Shown here: piece after piece, positions 51,297-59,200 of the stretch
Layout: each line of letters begins with the position of its first letter
Position numbering within the stretch: position 1 is the first letter of the stretch
From: Mangrovimonas aestuarii
GTDB taxonomy: Bacteria; Bacteroidota; Bacteroidia; Flavobacteriales; Flavobacteriaceae
Direction of reading: 5' to 3'
Assembly (NCBI RefSeq): GCF_028767185.1
Contig: NZ_JARACK010000001.1
Coordinates: forward strand, 434,001-498,000
DNA length: 64,000 nucleotides
The notes under the pieces: model-generated
What the model was told of the DNA's origin: nothing
Database searches by the model: none
The model's input: the letters and a program-made list of their open reading frames with translations, nothing else
Translations under genes and position numbers: made by a program

Positions 51297-51642
51297 GAAT
51301 GTTCTGTTTGGCCTGCTCCACAGTCTTTTTTGAATTTCCTATGAAAATGCTATCCTCATTAATGATAACCGGACGCTTTAAAAAGGTATAGTGTTCTAAG
51401 ATATACTGTTTAAAGTCGGCCTCACTTAAGTTTTGGTTTTTCAGATCCATTTCCTTGTAAAGCTTGGCCCTTTTGCTGAATAGAGATTCATAACTCCCTG
51501 CAAGCTCATGCATTTCTTCAACCTGCTTCACAGTCATTGGTTCTTCCTTTATTTCTTGAAGTACGAAATCCGACGGAAGGTCTAGTTCGTTTAAAATCCT
51601 CAAGCAGGTATTGCAGGTTTTTAGGTAATAAATCTTCTTCAT
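51286..51642 (-). CDS. ArsC/Spx-family protein
   Basis: A 118-residue thioredoxin-like protein. The N-terminus KKIYYLKTCNTCLRILNELD has the CxxC of the ArsC/Spx group; later residues ELAGSYESLFSKRAKLYKEM and HYTFLKRPVIINEDSIFIG include the conserved Arg-Pro turn. Such proteins are arsenate reductases or thiol-based regulators; no arsenic genes are near, so an uncharacterised redox role is more likely. Its end overlaps the EamA start by 11 bases and it follows the DUF3298 gene by four. Confidence 0.88.
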   Translation of the reverse strand: MKKIYYLKTCNTCLRILNELDLPSDFVLQEIKEEPMTVKQVEEMHELAGSYESLFSKRAKLYKEMDLKNQNLSEADFKQYILEHYTFLKRPVIINEDSIFIGNSKKTVEQAKQNIHER

Positions 51643-51646
51643 TGCT

Positions 51647-52363
51647 TTAATAATAATTTAAAAAAGAGGACACATTGCTAAGCGGAATGTGAACTTCGGT
51701 AATACCGGTTGAATATGGAGCAATCTCGTAGGTGTTATACAATAAAACGAGCTTGTCTTCAGAAAAACCGATATTTTCCGGCAAAGAAAATTGATTTGAA
51801 TTAAAATAGAAATCCTTTCTGTCTTTTATTTTTTCATTAAAAGCGTTTTTGGCAATTTCTCTAAAGCCATCAATGTCGTTAAATAATGCTTCCTTAGTGA
51901 TTTCCTTTCCAGTTACGGCATCAAAATTAATGAAGTTTATCACTGTTATACCGTGAGCGCCACCCGTGTTCATGTAAGTGGTGAGTGCAATACTTATTAG
52001 CTCTGATGATTTATATGCTACCTCCCCATCAATTTGAGCTTCCCATATTTGAGGACTATCTGGAAATTCATTTTTAAATCTTGTAAATTCGCTATTGAAT
52101 TGTTCAATTTTCTCTTCAACGGTAACAGAAGTTTTATCCTCAGGATCATATTGACTCAAAGCAGCTATTAGCTTATCGCCAATAACTTTATTTATATTTA
52201 GTGCTACTTCGTGTTCGCCAGACGCCATTGGCACATTTATTTCTACAATGGTATTGTTTTTTGTGGAAATGTTATGTTCTATAAAACTTAGTTCTGGAGC
52301 AGTATTGCAAGATTGAAAAATTAAAAGTATAGCCAAGGCTAAAAAAGATCTAATAAACTTCAT
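51647..52363 (-). CDS. DUF4163/DUF3298 (RsiV-like) lipoprotein
   Basis: A 238-residue lipoprotein with signal MKFIRSFLALAILLIFQSC. Residues about 30-125 resemble DUF4163 (PdaC-like; IEINVPMASGEHEVALNINK), and about 135-235 DUF3298 (YMNTGGAHGITVINFINFDA, LFNDIDGFREIAKNAF, YEIAPYSTGITEVHIPLSNV). The TGGAHG and APYxxG motifs are typical. Relatives bind lysozyme or peptidoglycan sugars, but function is not assigned here. First gene of a compact unit with ArsC-like and EamA genes. Confidence 0.87.
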   Translation of the reverse strand: MKFIRSFLALAILLIFQSCNTAPELSFIEHNISTKNNTIVEINVPMASGEHEVALNINKVIGDKLIAALSQYDPEDKTSVTVEEKIEQFNSEFTRFKNEFPDSPQIWEAQIDGEVAYKSSELISIALTTYMNTGGAHGITVINFINFDAVTGKEITKEALFNDIDGFREIAKNAFNEKIKDRKDFYFNSNQFSLPENIGFSEDKLVLLYNTYEIAPYSTGITEVHIPLSNVSSFLNYY

Positions 52364-52406
52364 GAAATAGGGTTATGTTAAAGGCTGTATAAAGGTAGGT
52401 ATTGTG

Positions 52407-52437
52407 TTTGAATAGTACGAATTTAAACTTAGTTTTG
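52407..52437 (+). promoter_or_regulatory. Promoter of the Cys/Met-metabolism PLP enzyme gene
   Basis: TTTG (52407-52410), 19 bases, TAGTTTTG (52430-52437): full consensus at both boxes. Expected start near 52444 leaves an untranslated leader of about 190 bases. Confidence 0.75.
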
Positions 52438-52443
52438 TGTTAA

Positions 52444-52632
52444 AGACTATGGCTTATCAAATGAGCCATAGCTATCTTGATATCAACCGAGGTGATTAAT
52501 ATCGAATTACATCTGACAGATACAAATAATAAAATTAAACAGATGAAACATCCGCAACTAAAATTTGATCCTACCACAGGATGATTACATGGATGTTACA
52601 TGTGACCATTGAAAAACAATAAATACAGACAC
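52444..52632 (+). promoter_or_regulatory. Long 5' leader with hairpin and two tiny ORFs
   Basis: The leader opens with a hairpin, CTATGGCT (52447-52454) with AGCCATAG (52464-52471). A second pairing is possible between ATCCT (52568-52572) and AGGAT (52578-52582). It holds two short frames, 52449-52499 (16 codons) and 52543-52584 (13 codons). No T-run terminator is seen. It does not match the SAM riboswitch types I know. A leader this long before a sulfur amino acid enzyme suggests regulation by attenuation or a ligand-binding RNA. Confidence 0.45.
52449..52499 (+). CDS. Possible 16-codon leader peptide
   Basis: ATG five bases after the expected transcription start, encoding MAYQMSHSYLDINRGD and a TAA stop. 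The ATG lies in the stem of the first leader hairpin, so its translation would open that hairpin. There is no run of one amino acid that would betray a classic attenuator. Confidence 0.3.
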   Translation: MAYQMSHSYLDINRGD

Positions 52633-53772
52633 ATGAAATTTAATACAAAAACGATACACGGAGGCCAGGAACACGACAAAGCCTATGGTGCAGTAATGCC
52701 TCCTATTTACCAAACCTCTACTTATGCACAAAGCACTCCCGGAGGTCACAAAGGATATGAGTATTCAAGAACACACAACCCAACACGTCATGCTCTTGAG
52801 CAGGCTTTGGCAAGCATCGAAAATGGTAATCACGGACTGGCTTTTGGTTCTGGTTTGGCTGCTATTGATGCTGTAATGAAACTCTTAAGCCCAGGCGACG
52901 AGGTGGTTTCTACTAACGATCTTTACGGAGGGTCATATCGCTTATTTACTTCGATTTTTCAAAACTTTGGCATTAAGTTCCATTTTATCGGAATGGAAAA
53001 TGCTGCAAATATTGAGAATTACATTAACAGCAACACCAAGCTAATCTGGGTAGAAACACCAACAAACCCTATGATGAACATTATTGACATTAAAGCAACT
53101 GCCGAAATTGCTAAAAAACATAATGTTCTTCTGGCTGTCGATAATACTTTTGCAACGCCTTATTTGCAGCAACCATTGGATTTAGGTGCTGATTTGGTTA
53201 TGCACTCGGCAACGAAATACTTGGGTGGACATAGCGATGTGGTTATGGGAGCCCTTGTAGTTAAGGATAAAGAGCTAGCCGATAGACTATATTTTATACA
53301 AAACGCCAGTGGTGGCGTTTGCGGACCTCAAGACAGCTTCCTGGTACTACGTGGAATAAAAACCTTACACGTACGTATGCAACGCCATTGTGAGAATGGC
53401 CGTGCTGTAGCCGAGTATTTAGCTAAACACCCTAAAATTGAAAAGGTGTACTGGCCAGGATTTGAAAACCATCCAAACCATGACATCGCTAAATCACAAA
53501 TGAAGGATTTTGGTGGTATGGTGTCATTCACAACGAAAGGTAACGACTATAAAAAAGCCATAGAAACAGTGGAAAAACTAAAAGTGTTTACATTGGCAGA
53601 ATCTCTAGGGGGTGTTGAATCGTTATGTGGTCACCCTGCTAGTATGACCCATGCAAGTATTCCCAAAGAGGAACGTGAAAAAACGGGTGTTGTAGATTCC
53701 TTAATCCGTTTGAGTGTAGGTATAGAGGACATCGACGATTTAATTGGAGATTTAGAACAAGCATTAGCTTAA
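52633..53772 (+). CDS. Cystathionine gamma-synthase/lyase-family PLP enzyme
   Basis: A 379-residue enzyme of trans-sulfuration or methionine synthesis. The ATG at 52633 (MKFNTKTIHGGQEHDKAYGA) was chosen; an upstream TTG would add eight residues unlike the family. Visible motifs: MPPIYQTSTYAQ, YEYSRTHNPTRHALEQALA, the PLP-binding TNDLYGGSYRLF, DNTFATPYLQQPLDLGADLV, the Schiff-base Lys in HSATKYLGGHSDVVMG, and the C-terminal SLGGVESLCGHPASMTH and RLSVGIEDIDDLIGDLEQAL. Whether it makes or breaks cystathionine, or uses O-acetylhomoserine, cannot be decided from sequence alone. It has a strong promoter and a long leader. Confidence 0.94.
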   Translation: MKFNTKTIHGGQEHDKAYGAVMPPIYQTSTYAQSTPGGHKGYEYSRTHNPTRHALEQALASIENGNHGLAFGSGLAAIDAVMKLLSPGDEVVSTNDLYGGSYRLFTSIFQNFGIKFHFIGMENAANIENYINSNTKLIWVETPTNPMMNIIDIKATAEIAKKHNVLLAVDNTFATPYLQQPLDLGADLVMHSATKYLGGHSDVVMGALVVKDKELADRLYFIQNASGGVCGPQDSFLVLRGIKTLHVRMQRHCENGRAVAEYLAKHPKIEKVYWPGFENHPNHDIAKSQMKDFGGMVSFTTKGNDYKKAIETVEKLKVFTLAESLGGVESLCGHPASMTHASIPKEEREKTGVVDSLIRLSVGIEDIDDLIGDLEQALA

Positions 53773-53784
53773 ACAAAATAAATA

Positions 53785-53821
53785 AACCAACAAAGCCACT
53801 CAGTGAGTGGCTTTGTTGGTT
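53785..53821. terminator. Perfect 17-bp palindromic hairpin between convergent genes
   Basis: AACCAACAAAGCCACTC (53785-53801) pairs perfectly with 53805-53821 around a three-base loop. It lies between the stops of the PLP enzyme and DUF3604 genes and so could end both transcripts, although no strong T-run follows on either strand. Confidence 0.6.
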
Positions 53822-53841
53822 ATAATCTGGTCGATTAAAGT

Positions 53842-55716
53842 CTATTGGGGTGTATACCAAATAGGGCTACTCCATGCCCGCTCTTGTATACTGGCAGGAA
53901 GATCTTCTCGAGGTGCTATACCAAGGGTTTTGGCATCGTAGGTACTCCAGCGTGGTGTAGGTATTTCCAAAACTCTAACATAATAAAAGGCATAATGTTG
54001 AGCATTAAAATCTGGATCGGTCCAAACGGTTTTCAACTCTGCAGCCCCAATGTCGTTGGTATAAGAGGCGTTTTGAACATCAACTGTATTTCCAACTGCT
54101 GCCACCTTACCGTTAGCGTCTATTTCTCGATTATCAGACATGGCAACATTGTAGATCTTTTCATGGGTATTACCATTTTCATCTACCCATCCTTTTATCA
54201 CCTGAATACGGTCAAGGTTGGCACCATCAGTCTCTTTAAGAGCATGAATTACAAAAGAAGGCGCATCTCCAGTTGAGGGTTGCAAGTCACTTCCCATTGG
54301 CACTCCATTGTCGTAAGCGCTTTTCACCCAATCATTTTGGTCTAACATATCTTGGGCAAAATTATACCCTCCAAAAAAGCGAACTTTCATTCGTGTACCA
54401 GACGTTCCAAAGGTTTCTTTTCTTTTCAAGGCCTCAAAAATTGAGGCTCTCGTATTTGATTCCGCCCAAACTCCTGCCAAGCCCCCGGAACTAAATTCTC
54501 GTATTTGCTGGTTATTAGCTTCTTTATTACCGGGAATACCTTCAAGACGATGTTCTGGGTTATTTTCCATACCGAACTTACCTGTGTAGTTGTCCTCTTC
54601 TATACTCGATGCTGAATTATGCGTGTCTGAATCCCCAATAACCCCATATTTAAATGGGTTTCCAGCACCGTCCTTGTCTAGCTTAAGGCCATCTTTGTAG
54701 GCTTCACGGAGGTAACTTCCCTTTCGTTTTTTTGGTCGCTCGGTAATGGCCGAAAGGGTGTAATCCCATAACTCAAAATTAGCGAACTCATCATTCGGGC
54801 TTAGGTCGGGGTGTACTTCCGAGGTTCCCTTAATCTGTGAAATTTCATAAAGTGGCTCATTTTTCATTCTACTGTCACTATAAGCTTTAGTGATAGGATT
54901 GTCATCAGAATCTACCAGCTCGAACATCATTCCATCACTGGCATTTCCGTTATGTGGCACCGCCAATAGGGTTGCGCCATTATTTCTGGCATTTTCCATA
55001 TAGTTCCATAGATCTTCAGGTCTTGCAGAATCGAACACTGAATACGGTAAATCGGGAACGTTTTCGTTATTACCAAAAAGCACAACTCTATGAAGGTTAC
55101 GGTTGTTAGGTGCTGAAGTCCACTCAAAGGCAGAAAAAGTAGTGAATTTTCCTGGCTCATTATGTTTGTCGCCAATGACTATTATTTCCTTCCAAAGAGA
55201 TTTTGCTGAATTAGAATCGTTTAATTCGTCCTGGGAAATTCCTTTGTTCAGGTCGTCCAGAATTTCAGCAAATGCCTCGAAAGCAACTCCAGGCTCTTTT
55301 GAGGTTACCCTTTTTGCGATGGGGAGTTTACTAAAGGCACTTTCAGGGTCTTCCATTTTCTTAAATACACCCATATATTCAGCATGTTCAGAAACAGCAT
55401 ACCAATCTAAAGGAACTTTTATTTGTAAGTCACCGCCACCTCCGCCTCCCGGAATGGCTTCCCCCTTAGCCCAACGATAGGCATCATTGGGAGTGGTTAC
55501 AGAACCATTTGTATAACCATCAAACGACCAGCTTGTATGTATATGTAGGTTGCCAAAGTAAGCATCTTTGTTTGGGTTTATTTTTATCTCAGGAGTGTCT
55601 GATGACATTTCTGCATCGGGTGTAGCAGCTTCCTTAGTTTCTTTTTTTTCATCCTGCTTACAGCCCAAAAAGACTAATAGAACCACCCACAGAATATAAT
55701 TCATAATACATTTCAT
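53842..55716 (-). CDS. DUF3604 lipoprotein (PHP-like metal-dependent hydrolase)
   Basis: A 624-residue protein with lipobox VFLGC (MKCIMNYILWVVLLVFLGC) and KQDEKKE after it, an acidic surface-export type signal. DUF3604 features: FGNLHIHTSWSFDGYTNG (PHP-like His pair), LDWYAVSEHAEYMGVF, FSAFEWTSAPNNRNLHRVVLF, VPHNGNAS, YGVIGDSDTHN, and RETFGTSGTRMKVRFFGG near the end. The clustered His and Asp suggest a di- or trinuclear metal site; the substrate is not known. Monocistronic, convergent with the PLP enzyme gene. Confidence 0.9.
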   Translation of the reverse strand: MKCIMNYILWVVLLVFLGCKQDEKKETKEAATPDAEMSSDTPEIKINPNKDAYFGNLHIHTSWSFDGYTNGSVTTPNDAYRWAKGEAIPGGGGGGDLQIKVPLDWYAVSEHAEYMGVFKKMEDPESAFSKLPIAKRVTSKEPGVAFEAFAEILDDLNKGISQDELNDSNSAKSLWKEIIVIGDKHNEPGKFTTFSAFEWTSAPNNRNLHRVVLFGNNENVPDLPYSVFDSARPEDLWNYMENARNNGATLLAVPHNGNASDGMMFELVDSDDNPITKAYSDSRMKNEPLYEISQIKGTSEVHPDLSPNDEFANFELWDYTLSAITERPKKRKGSYLREAYKDGLKLDKDGAGNPFKYGVIGDSDTHNSASSIEEDNYTGKFGMENNPEHRLEGIPGNKEANNQQIREFSSGGLAGVWAESNTRASIFEALKRKETFGTSGTRMKVRFFGGYNFAQDMLDQNDWVKSAYDNGVPMGSDLQPSTGDAPSFVIHALKETDGANLDRIQVIKGWVDENGNTHEKIYNVAMSDNREIDANGKVAAVGNTVDVQNASYTNDIGAAELKTVWTDPDFNAQHYAFYYVRVLEIPTPRWSTYDAKTLGIAPREDLPASIQERAWSSPIWYTPQ

Positions 55717-55947
55717 TTTGAAATAGTTTTGAGCAAAGCTGGTTAATTACTTGAGGTAAATTCAGAGTACTAAAATTACAAAAAAACACTAAAACATTAA
55801 ACACCAACTATTTAAGACTTGCATTTTAAAAAAAACAGGAAAATAAATCAATGTCTTCTATTGAACGATAGATGGCATGCTAAAAAGATGGATTAGAGTT
55901 GTTCTTTGAAGCCTAGAGTCAGGCAACCATAACAATGAAAACAAACC

Positions 55948-56655
55948 CTATAAAAACATTGAAATCAAATCTGTTTTCCCAATTAAAAACCTGAATCCCA
56001 GACCAATGTTATGATATTGGGCCTTTTCAAAAAAATCCGCTAATGCTTCTGAAGTCTTGATATCTGTTTTTTCGGCTCTATAGCTATAGTCTAAATAAAT
56101 AACAAGAGATCTGGTAAGCTGATAATTAAAAGTCAAACTGTATTTCGTCATTTTTGCCCTATCCCTTTGAGCAATATCCTGAGACCGATAGTTAAACTTA
56201 TTTTTGTAACGTGAAGTACCTCCTAAGCTAAAGCTTGCTGCAATTCGAATCCTCTCAGCAGGTGAAAAATCGTATCCCAAATAATAGTATTCATAATATA
56301 AGGTCGATTTACTGTAGGCACCAACTAACTCAGGATTGGTCACTTTTAAATAATTCGCCCCTAAACCACCTCCTGCAAAAAATCCTTTAAAAATAAATAT
56401 ATGAGTATTCCATTCTATACCAGACTGCCCACTAAGAGCTTCTCCTGCAAAATTATTTCCTGTAGGAATGGGCTGAATATACCCCAAAGAAGTTGCAATA
56501 AAACCTCGCTTATATAAAACCGACTCCTCACTTTTTTCGTTGGTTAAACTTAATAACTCTTCAAAACTGCCCTTACCGGTTTGGGCATTTAGATTAAAAA
56601 AGAATAATAAAGTTATATGAATATGAAAGGACTTAAAAAGTGAAGTTAAATTCAT
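55948..56655 (-). CDS. Small outer-membrane beta-barrel protein
   Basis: A 235-residue protein with a signal peptide (hydrophobic HIHITLLFFFNLNAQ) and a mature part of alternating strands (FIATSLGYIQPIPTGNNFAG, IFIFKGFFAGGGLGANYLKV, SLTFNYQLTRSLVIYLDYSY, HNIGLGFRFLIG), as in eight-stranded porin-like barrels. The C-terminus is SMFL rather than an aromatic. No family name is recognised. Its start overlaps the stop of the preceding lipoprotein gene by 23 bases, so the two are translated together and probably act together. Confidence 0.7.
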   Translation of the reverse strand: MNLTSLFKSFHIHITLLFFFNLNAQTGKGSFEELLSLTNEKSEESVLYKRGFIATSLGYIQPIPTGNNFAGEALSGQSGIEWNTHIFIFKGFFAGGGLGANYLKVTNPELVGAYSKSTLYYEYYYLGYDFSPAERIRIAASFSLGGTSRYKNKFNYRSQDIAQRDRAKMTKYSLTFNYQLTRSLVIYLDYSYRAEKTDIKTSEALADFFEKAQYHNIGLGFRFLIGKTDLISMFL

Positions 56656-57307
56656 AATTAGCTTGGTCGATAGTAAAAGTTTGAACCTGTTCTGGCTGGT
56701 CGTTTATGGAGTATCTAAATTCTACTGTAGCTCCCAACAAGGTATTAAATGTATTGTTGGCATTTGGGTTTTCATTAATTAAACCGCCCCTAACTTGCTC
56801 TTCATAGCAGGAACTGAAGATTGGATTAGATTCTCCTTCCTCATAGGTTTCCGTACAGTTTGTATTAGGGTATCTAAACTCGAATTGCAAAGTAGTACCC
56901 TCTGGACTGGCCCTCGTGATATTATAGTTTATTGTGGCTATGTTATGCAAGATAACCGTGCCTAAATCATATGTAAAATTAGTTGGATTATTGGTTTCTG
57001 TATTGATCCTGTAACTGTAGTAAGTATAGGCATTATCAACCACAACATTTATTGAAAACCCATCAACACGCTCAAAGACTGAAACAAACGAAAATGCTCC
57101 TTCTTGATTACTGGTACCACTACCCAACTCAAAACTGGAATAATTCAAATTAATATCCCTGTTTACGGTTATGTTTGCATTGGGGATTGGAACGCCTGAA
57201 CCATCCTGAACATTTCCTTTTATCTCTAATCGAATATTGTCCTCTAAATATGGCGTACAACCAAATAAAAAGCAAAATAGAATGAAGTGGGTGAATTTAT
57301 ATTTCAT
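56633..57307 (-). CDS. Lipoprotein with carboxypeptidase-regulatory-like domain
   Basis: A 224-residue lipoprotein; the start MKYKFTHFILFCFLFGC was preferred over a Met four codons upstream because it gives a short signal with lipobox at Cys 17. Residues about 25-120 are a CarboxypepD_reg/CNA-B-like beta domain (EIKGNVQDGSGVPIPNANIT), the rest a beta-rich region with a few Cys (NTNCTETYEEGE, SSCYEEQV). Function unknown. Overlaps the outer-membrane barrel gene by 23 bases; no other gene is nearby, so the pair is its own unit. Confidence 0.72.
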   Translation of the reverse strand: MKYKFTHFILFCFLFGCTPYLEDNIRLEIKGNVQDGSGVPIPNANITVNRDINLNYSSFELGSGTSNQEGAFSFVSVFERVDGFSINVVVDNAYTYYSYRINTETNNPTNFTYDLGTVILHNIATINYNITRASPEGTTLQFEFRYPNTNCTETYEEGESNPIFSSCYEEQVRGGLINENPNANNTFNTLLGATVEFRYSINDQPEQVQTFTIDQANYEFNFTF

Positions 57308-57548
57308 AATTGGACTCAATGCATTTTAGATGTAATTTACTACAAAAAGTTGCGTGGGAAATTATAAAAAAGAATCAACAAGAGAACGGAACATGATGTA
57401 ATTTTAGCTTTTAGTCACTAGCATTGTTGTATTGAATTCACATGATTATAAATCCCCAGCTTATCTATGTAATGTAAGGATTGAGAAGCACACTGCCTTT
57501 TTAGTGAAGAATAATAACAATTAGGAGCCCATATGATAATACGTAGCA

Positions 57549-59192
57549 CTATCGTTTTAATTGATAAACCTCCAACAACTTGGCCGTAGACGCATCGTGA
57601 AGCTTGGAAGATTCACCTTTAATTTCATTAAGTATTGAAGTTGCCAATTGCTTACCCAACTCGACACCAAATTGATCGTAGCTAAAGATATTCCAGATTA
57701 CACCTTGAGCAAATATTTTGTGTTCGTATATGGCAATTAACTTACCTAAACTTTCTGGTGTTAACTTGTCAACAAAAATGGTATTAGTCGGCTTGTTGCC
57801 CTCAAATACTTTATAGGGAAGTAATTGCTCAATCTTGGCAGTACTCAATCCCTGTGCTTCAAGCTCTTTTTTTGCTTCTATTGGTGTTTTACCATTAAGC
57901 AAAGCCTCAGTTTGGGCAATAAAATTCGATATCAGTTTATCCTGATGATCTTGGTTACCATGTAATGACTTTGCAAACCCAATAAAATCGGCTGGTATGA
58001 GTTTAGTTCCTTGATGTATTAACTGAAAAAAAGCATGTTGTGAATTTGTTCCAGGCTCTCCCCAGATTATTGTTCCCGTTTGATAGCCTACTCGCTTTCC
58101 CGAACGATCTACGAATTTCCCATTACTCTCCATAATACCTTGTTGCAAGTAAGTCGCAAACTGATTAAGGTATTGCGAATAAGCAATTACAACCTCACTT
58201 TCTGCTTCAAAAAAGTTATTATACCAAACACTCAACAAGGCTAAAATAACCGGAATATTGTTCTCAAAATCGGCTTCCTTAAAATGGACATCCATTTTGT
58301 GAGCGCCTTTTAACAACTCCTCGAAACGATCATAACCGATAGACAAGCTAATGGTTAATCCTACAGCACTCCATAGTGAGAAACGTCCACCAACCCAATC
58401 CCACATCGGGAAGATATTTTCTTGAGCAATACCAAAGGCTTTTACCTGCTCAATATTTGTTGATACTGCAACAAAATGCTTGGAAATGGCATCTTCTGTA
58501 GCATAGTTTAAGAACCAAGATTTGATAGTGTTAGCATTGGATAATGTTTCCTGAGTTGTAAAGGTTTTAGAAACTATAACAAATAGTGTCGTCTCAGGAT
58601 CAAGGTTCTTAATCACCTCATTGACATGATCGCCATCAACATTACTAACAAAATGAGTGTTCAAATGGTTTTTGTAGAACTTTAAAGAATCTACAACCAT
58701 TGCCGGCCCGAGGTCAGACCCTCCAATACCAATGTTTACCACATCGGTAATAGATTTATCTGTATAGCCTTTATGATTCCCAGAAACAACAGACTCTGTA
58801 AACTGATTAATATGTGATTTAACACGATTTATTTCGGGAATGACATTCTCTCCATCAACAAATACTTTGCCGTTCTGAGGTGCTCTTAAAGCTGTATGCA
58901 ATACAGCTCTCCCTTCTGTCTCGTTAATTTTTTCACCAGAAAAACACGCTTGTATAGCGTCCTTAAGTTTCACCTCTTGTGCTAACTCCAAGAGTAAATC
59001 AAGAGTTTCTGAAGTAATTCTGTTTTTGGAATAATCCACATAAAAATCATCCCAGCTTATACTAAACCTATCGGCCCTTCCTTTATCCTCATCAAACAGC
59101 GTTTTCATATGAACACCGCTAACACTTTTAAAATGCTCTTTGAGCTTTTTCCAAGCTTGTGTTTGGGTTGGATCGATTTTAGGTAAGGCCAT
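57549..59192 (-). CDS. pgi: Glucose-6-phosphate isomerase
   Basis: A 547-residue glycolytic enzyme interconverting glucose-6-phosphate and fructose-6-phosphate. The sugar-phosphate-binding SIS motif is VNIGIGGSDLGPAMVVDSLK, followed by SKTFTTQETLSNANTIKSW, the PGI signature DWVGGRFSLWSAVGL, and IIWGEPGTNSQHAFFQLIHQ with the catalytic His region. KLLEVYQLKR closes the chain. Full length. It starts eight bases after the M23 peptidase gene ends, an unexpected neighbour for a central metabolic gene. Confidence 0.97.
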   Translation of the reverse strand: MALPKIDPTQTQAWKKLKEHFKSVSGVHMKTLFDEDKGRADRFSISWDDFYVDYSKNRITSETLDLLLELAQEVKLKDAIQACFSGEKINETEGRAVLHTALRAPQNGKVFVDGENVIPEINRVKSHINQFTESVVSGNHKGYTDKSITDVVNIGIGGSDLGPAMVVDSLKFYKNHLNTHFVSNVDGDHVNEVIKNLDPETTLFVIVSKTFTTQETLSNANTIKSWFLNYATEDAISKHFVAVSTNIEQVKAFGIAQENIFPMWDWVGGRFSLWSAVGLTISLSIGYDRFEELLKGAHKMDVHFKEADFENNIPVILALLSVWYNNFFEAESEVVIAYSQYLNQFATYLQQGIMESNGKFVDRSGKRVGYQTGTIIWGEPGTNSQHAFFQLIHQGTKLIPADFIGFAKSLHGNQDHQDKLISNFIAQTEALLNGKTPIEAKKELEAQGLSTAKIEQLLPYKVFEGNKPTNTIFVDKLTPESLGKLIAIYEHKIFAQGVIWNIFSYDQFGVELGKQLATSILNEIKGESSKLHDASTAKLLEVYQLKR

Positions 59193-59200
59193 AAATTAAT

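Noticed and set aside
52447-52471. CTTATCAAATGAG resembling the start of a SAM-I riboswitch
   Set aside because: The rest of the S-box core (GGTGGAGGGACTGGCCC-type and the kink-turn) is missing; the match is only the loop of a local hairpin.
53845-54276. 143-codon frame antisense to the DUF3604 gene
   Set aside because: Shadow frame inside a well-supported conserved gene.
57320-57548. Possible gene or RNA between the lipoprotein gene and pgi
   Set aside because: No coding-like frame, strong hairpin or promoter was seen.
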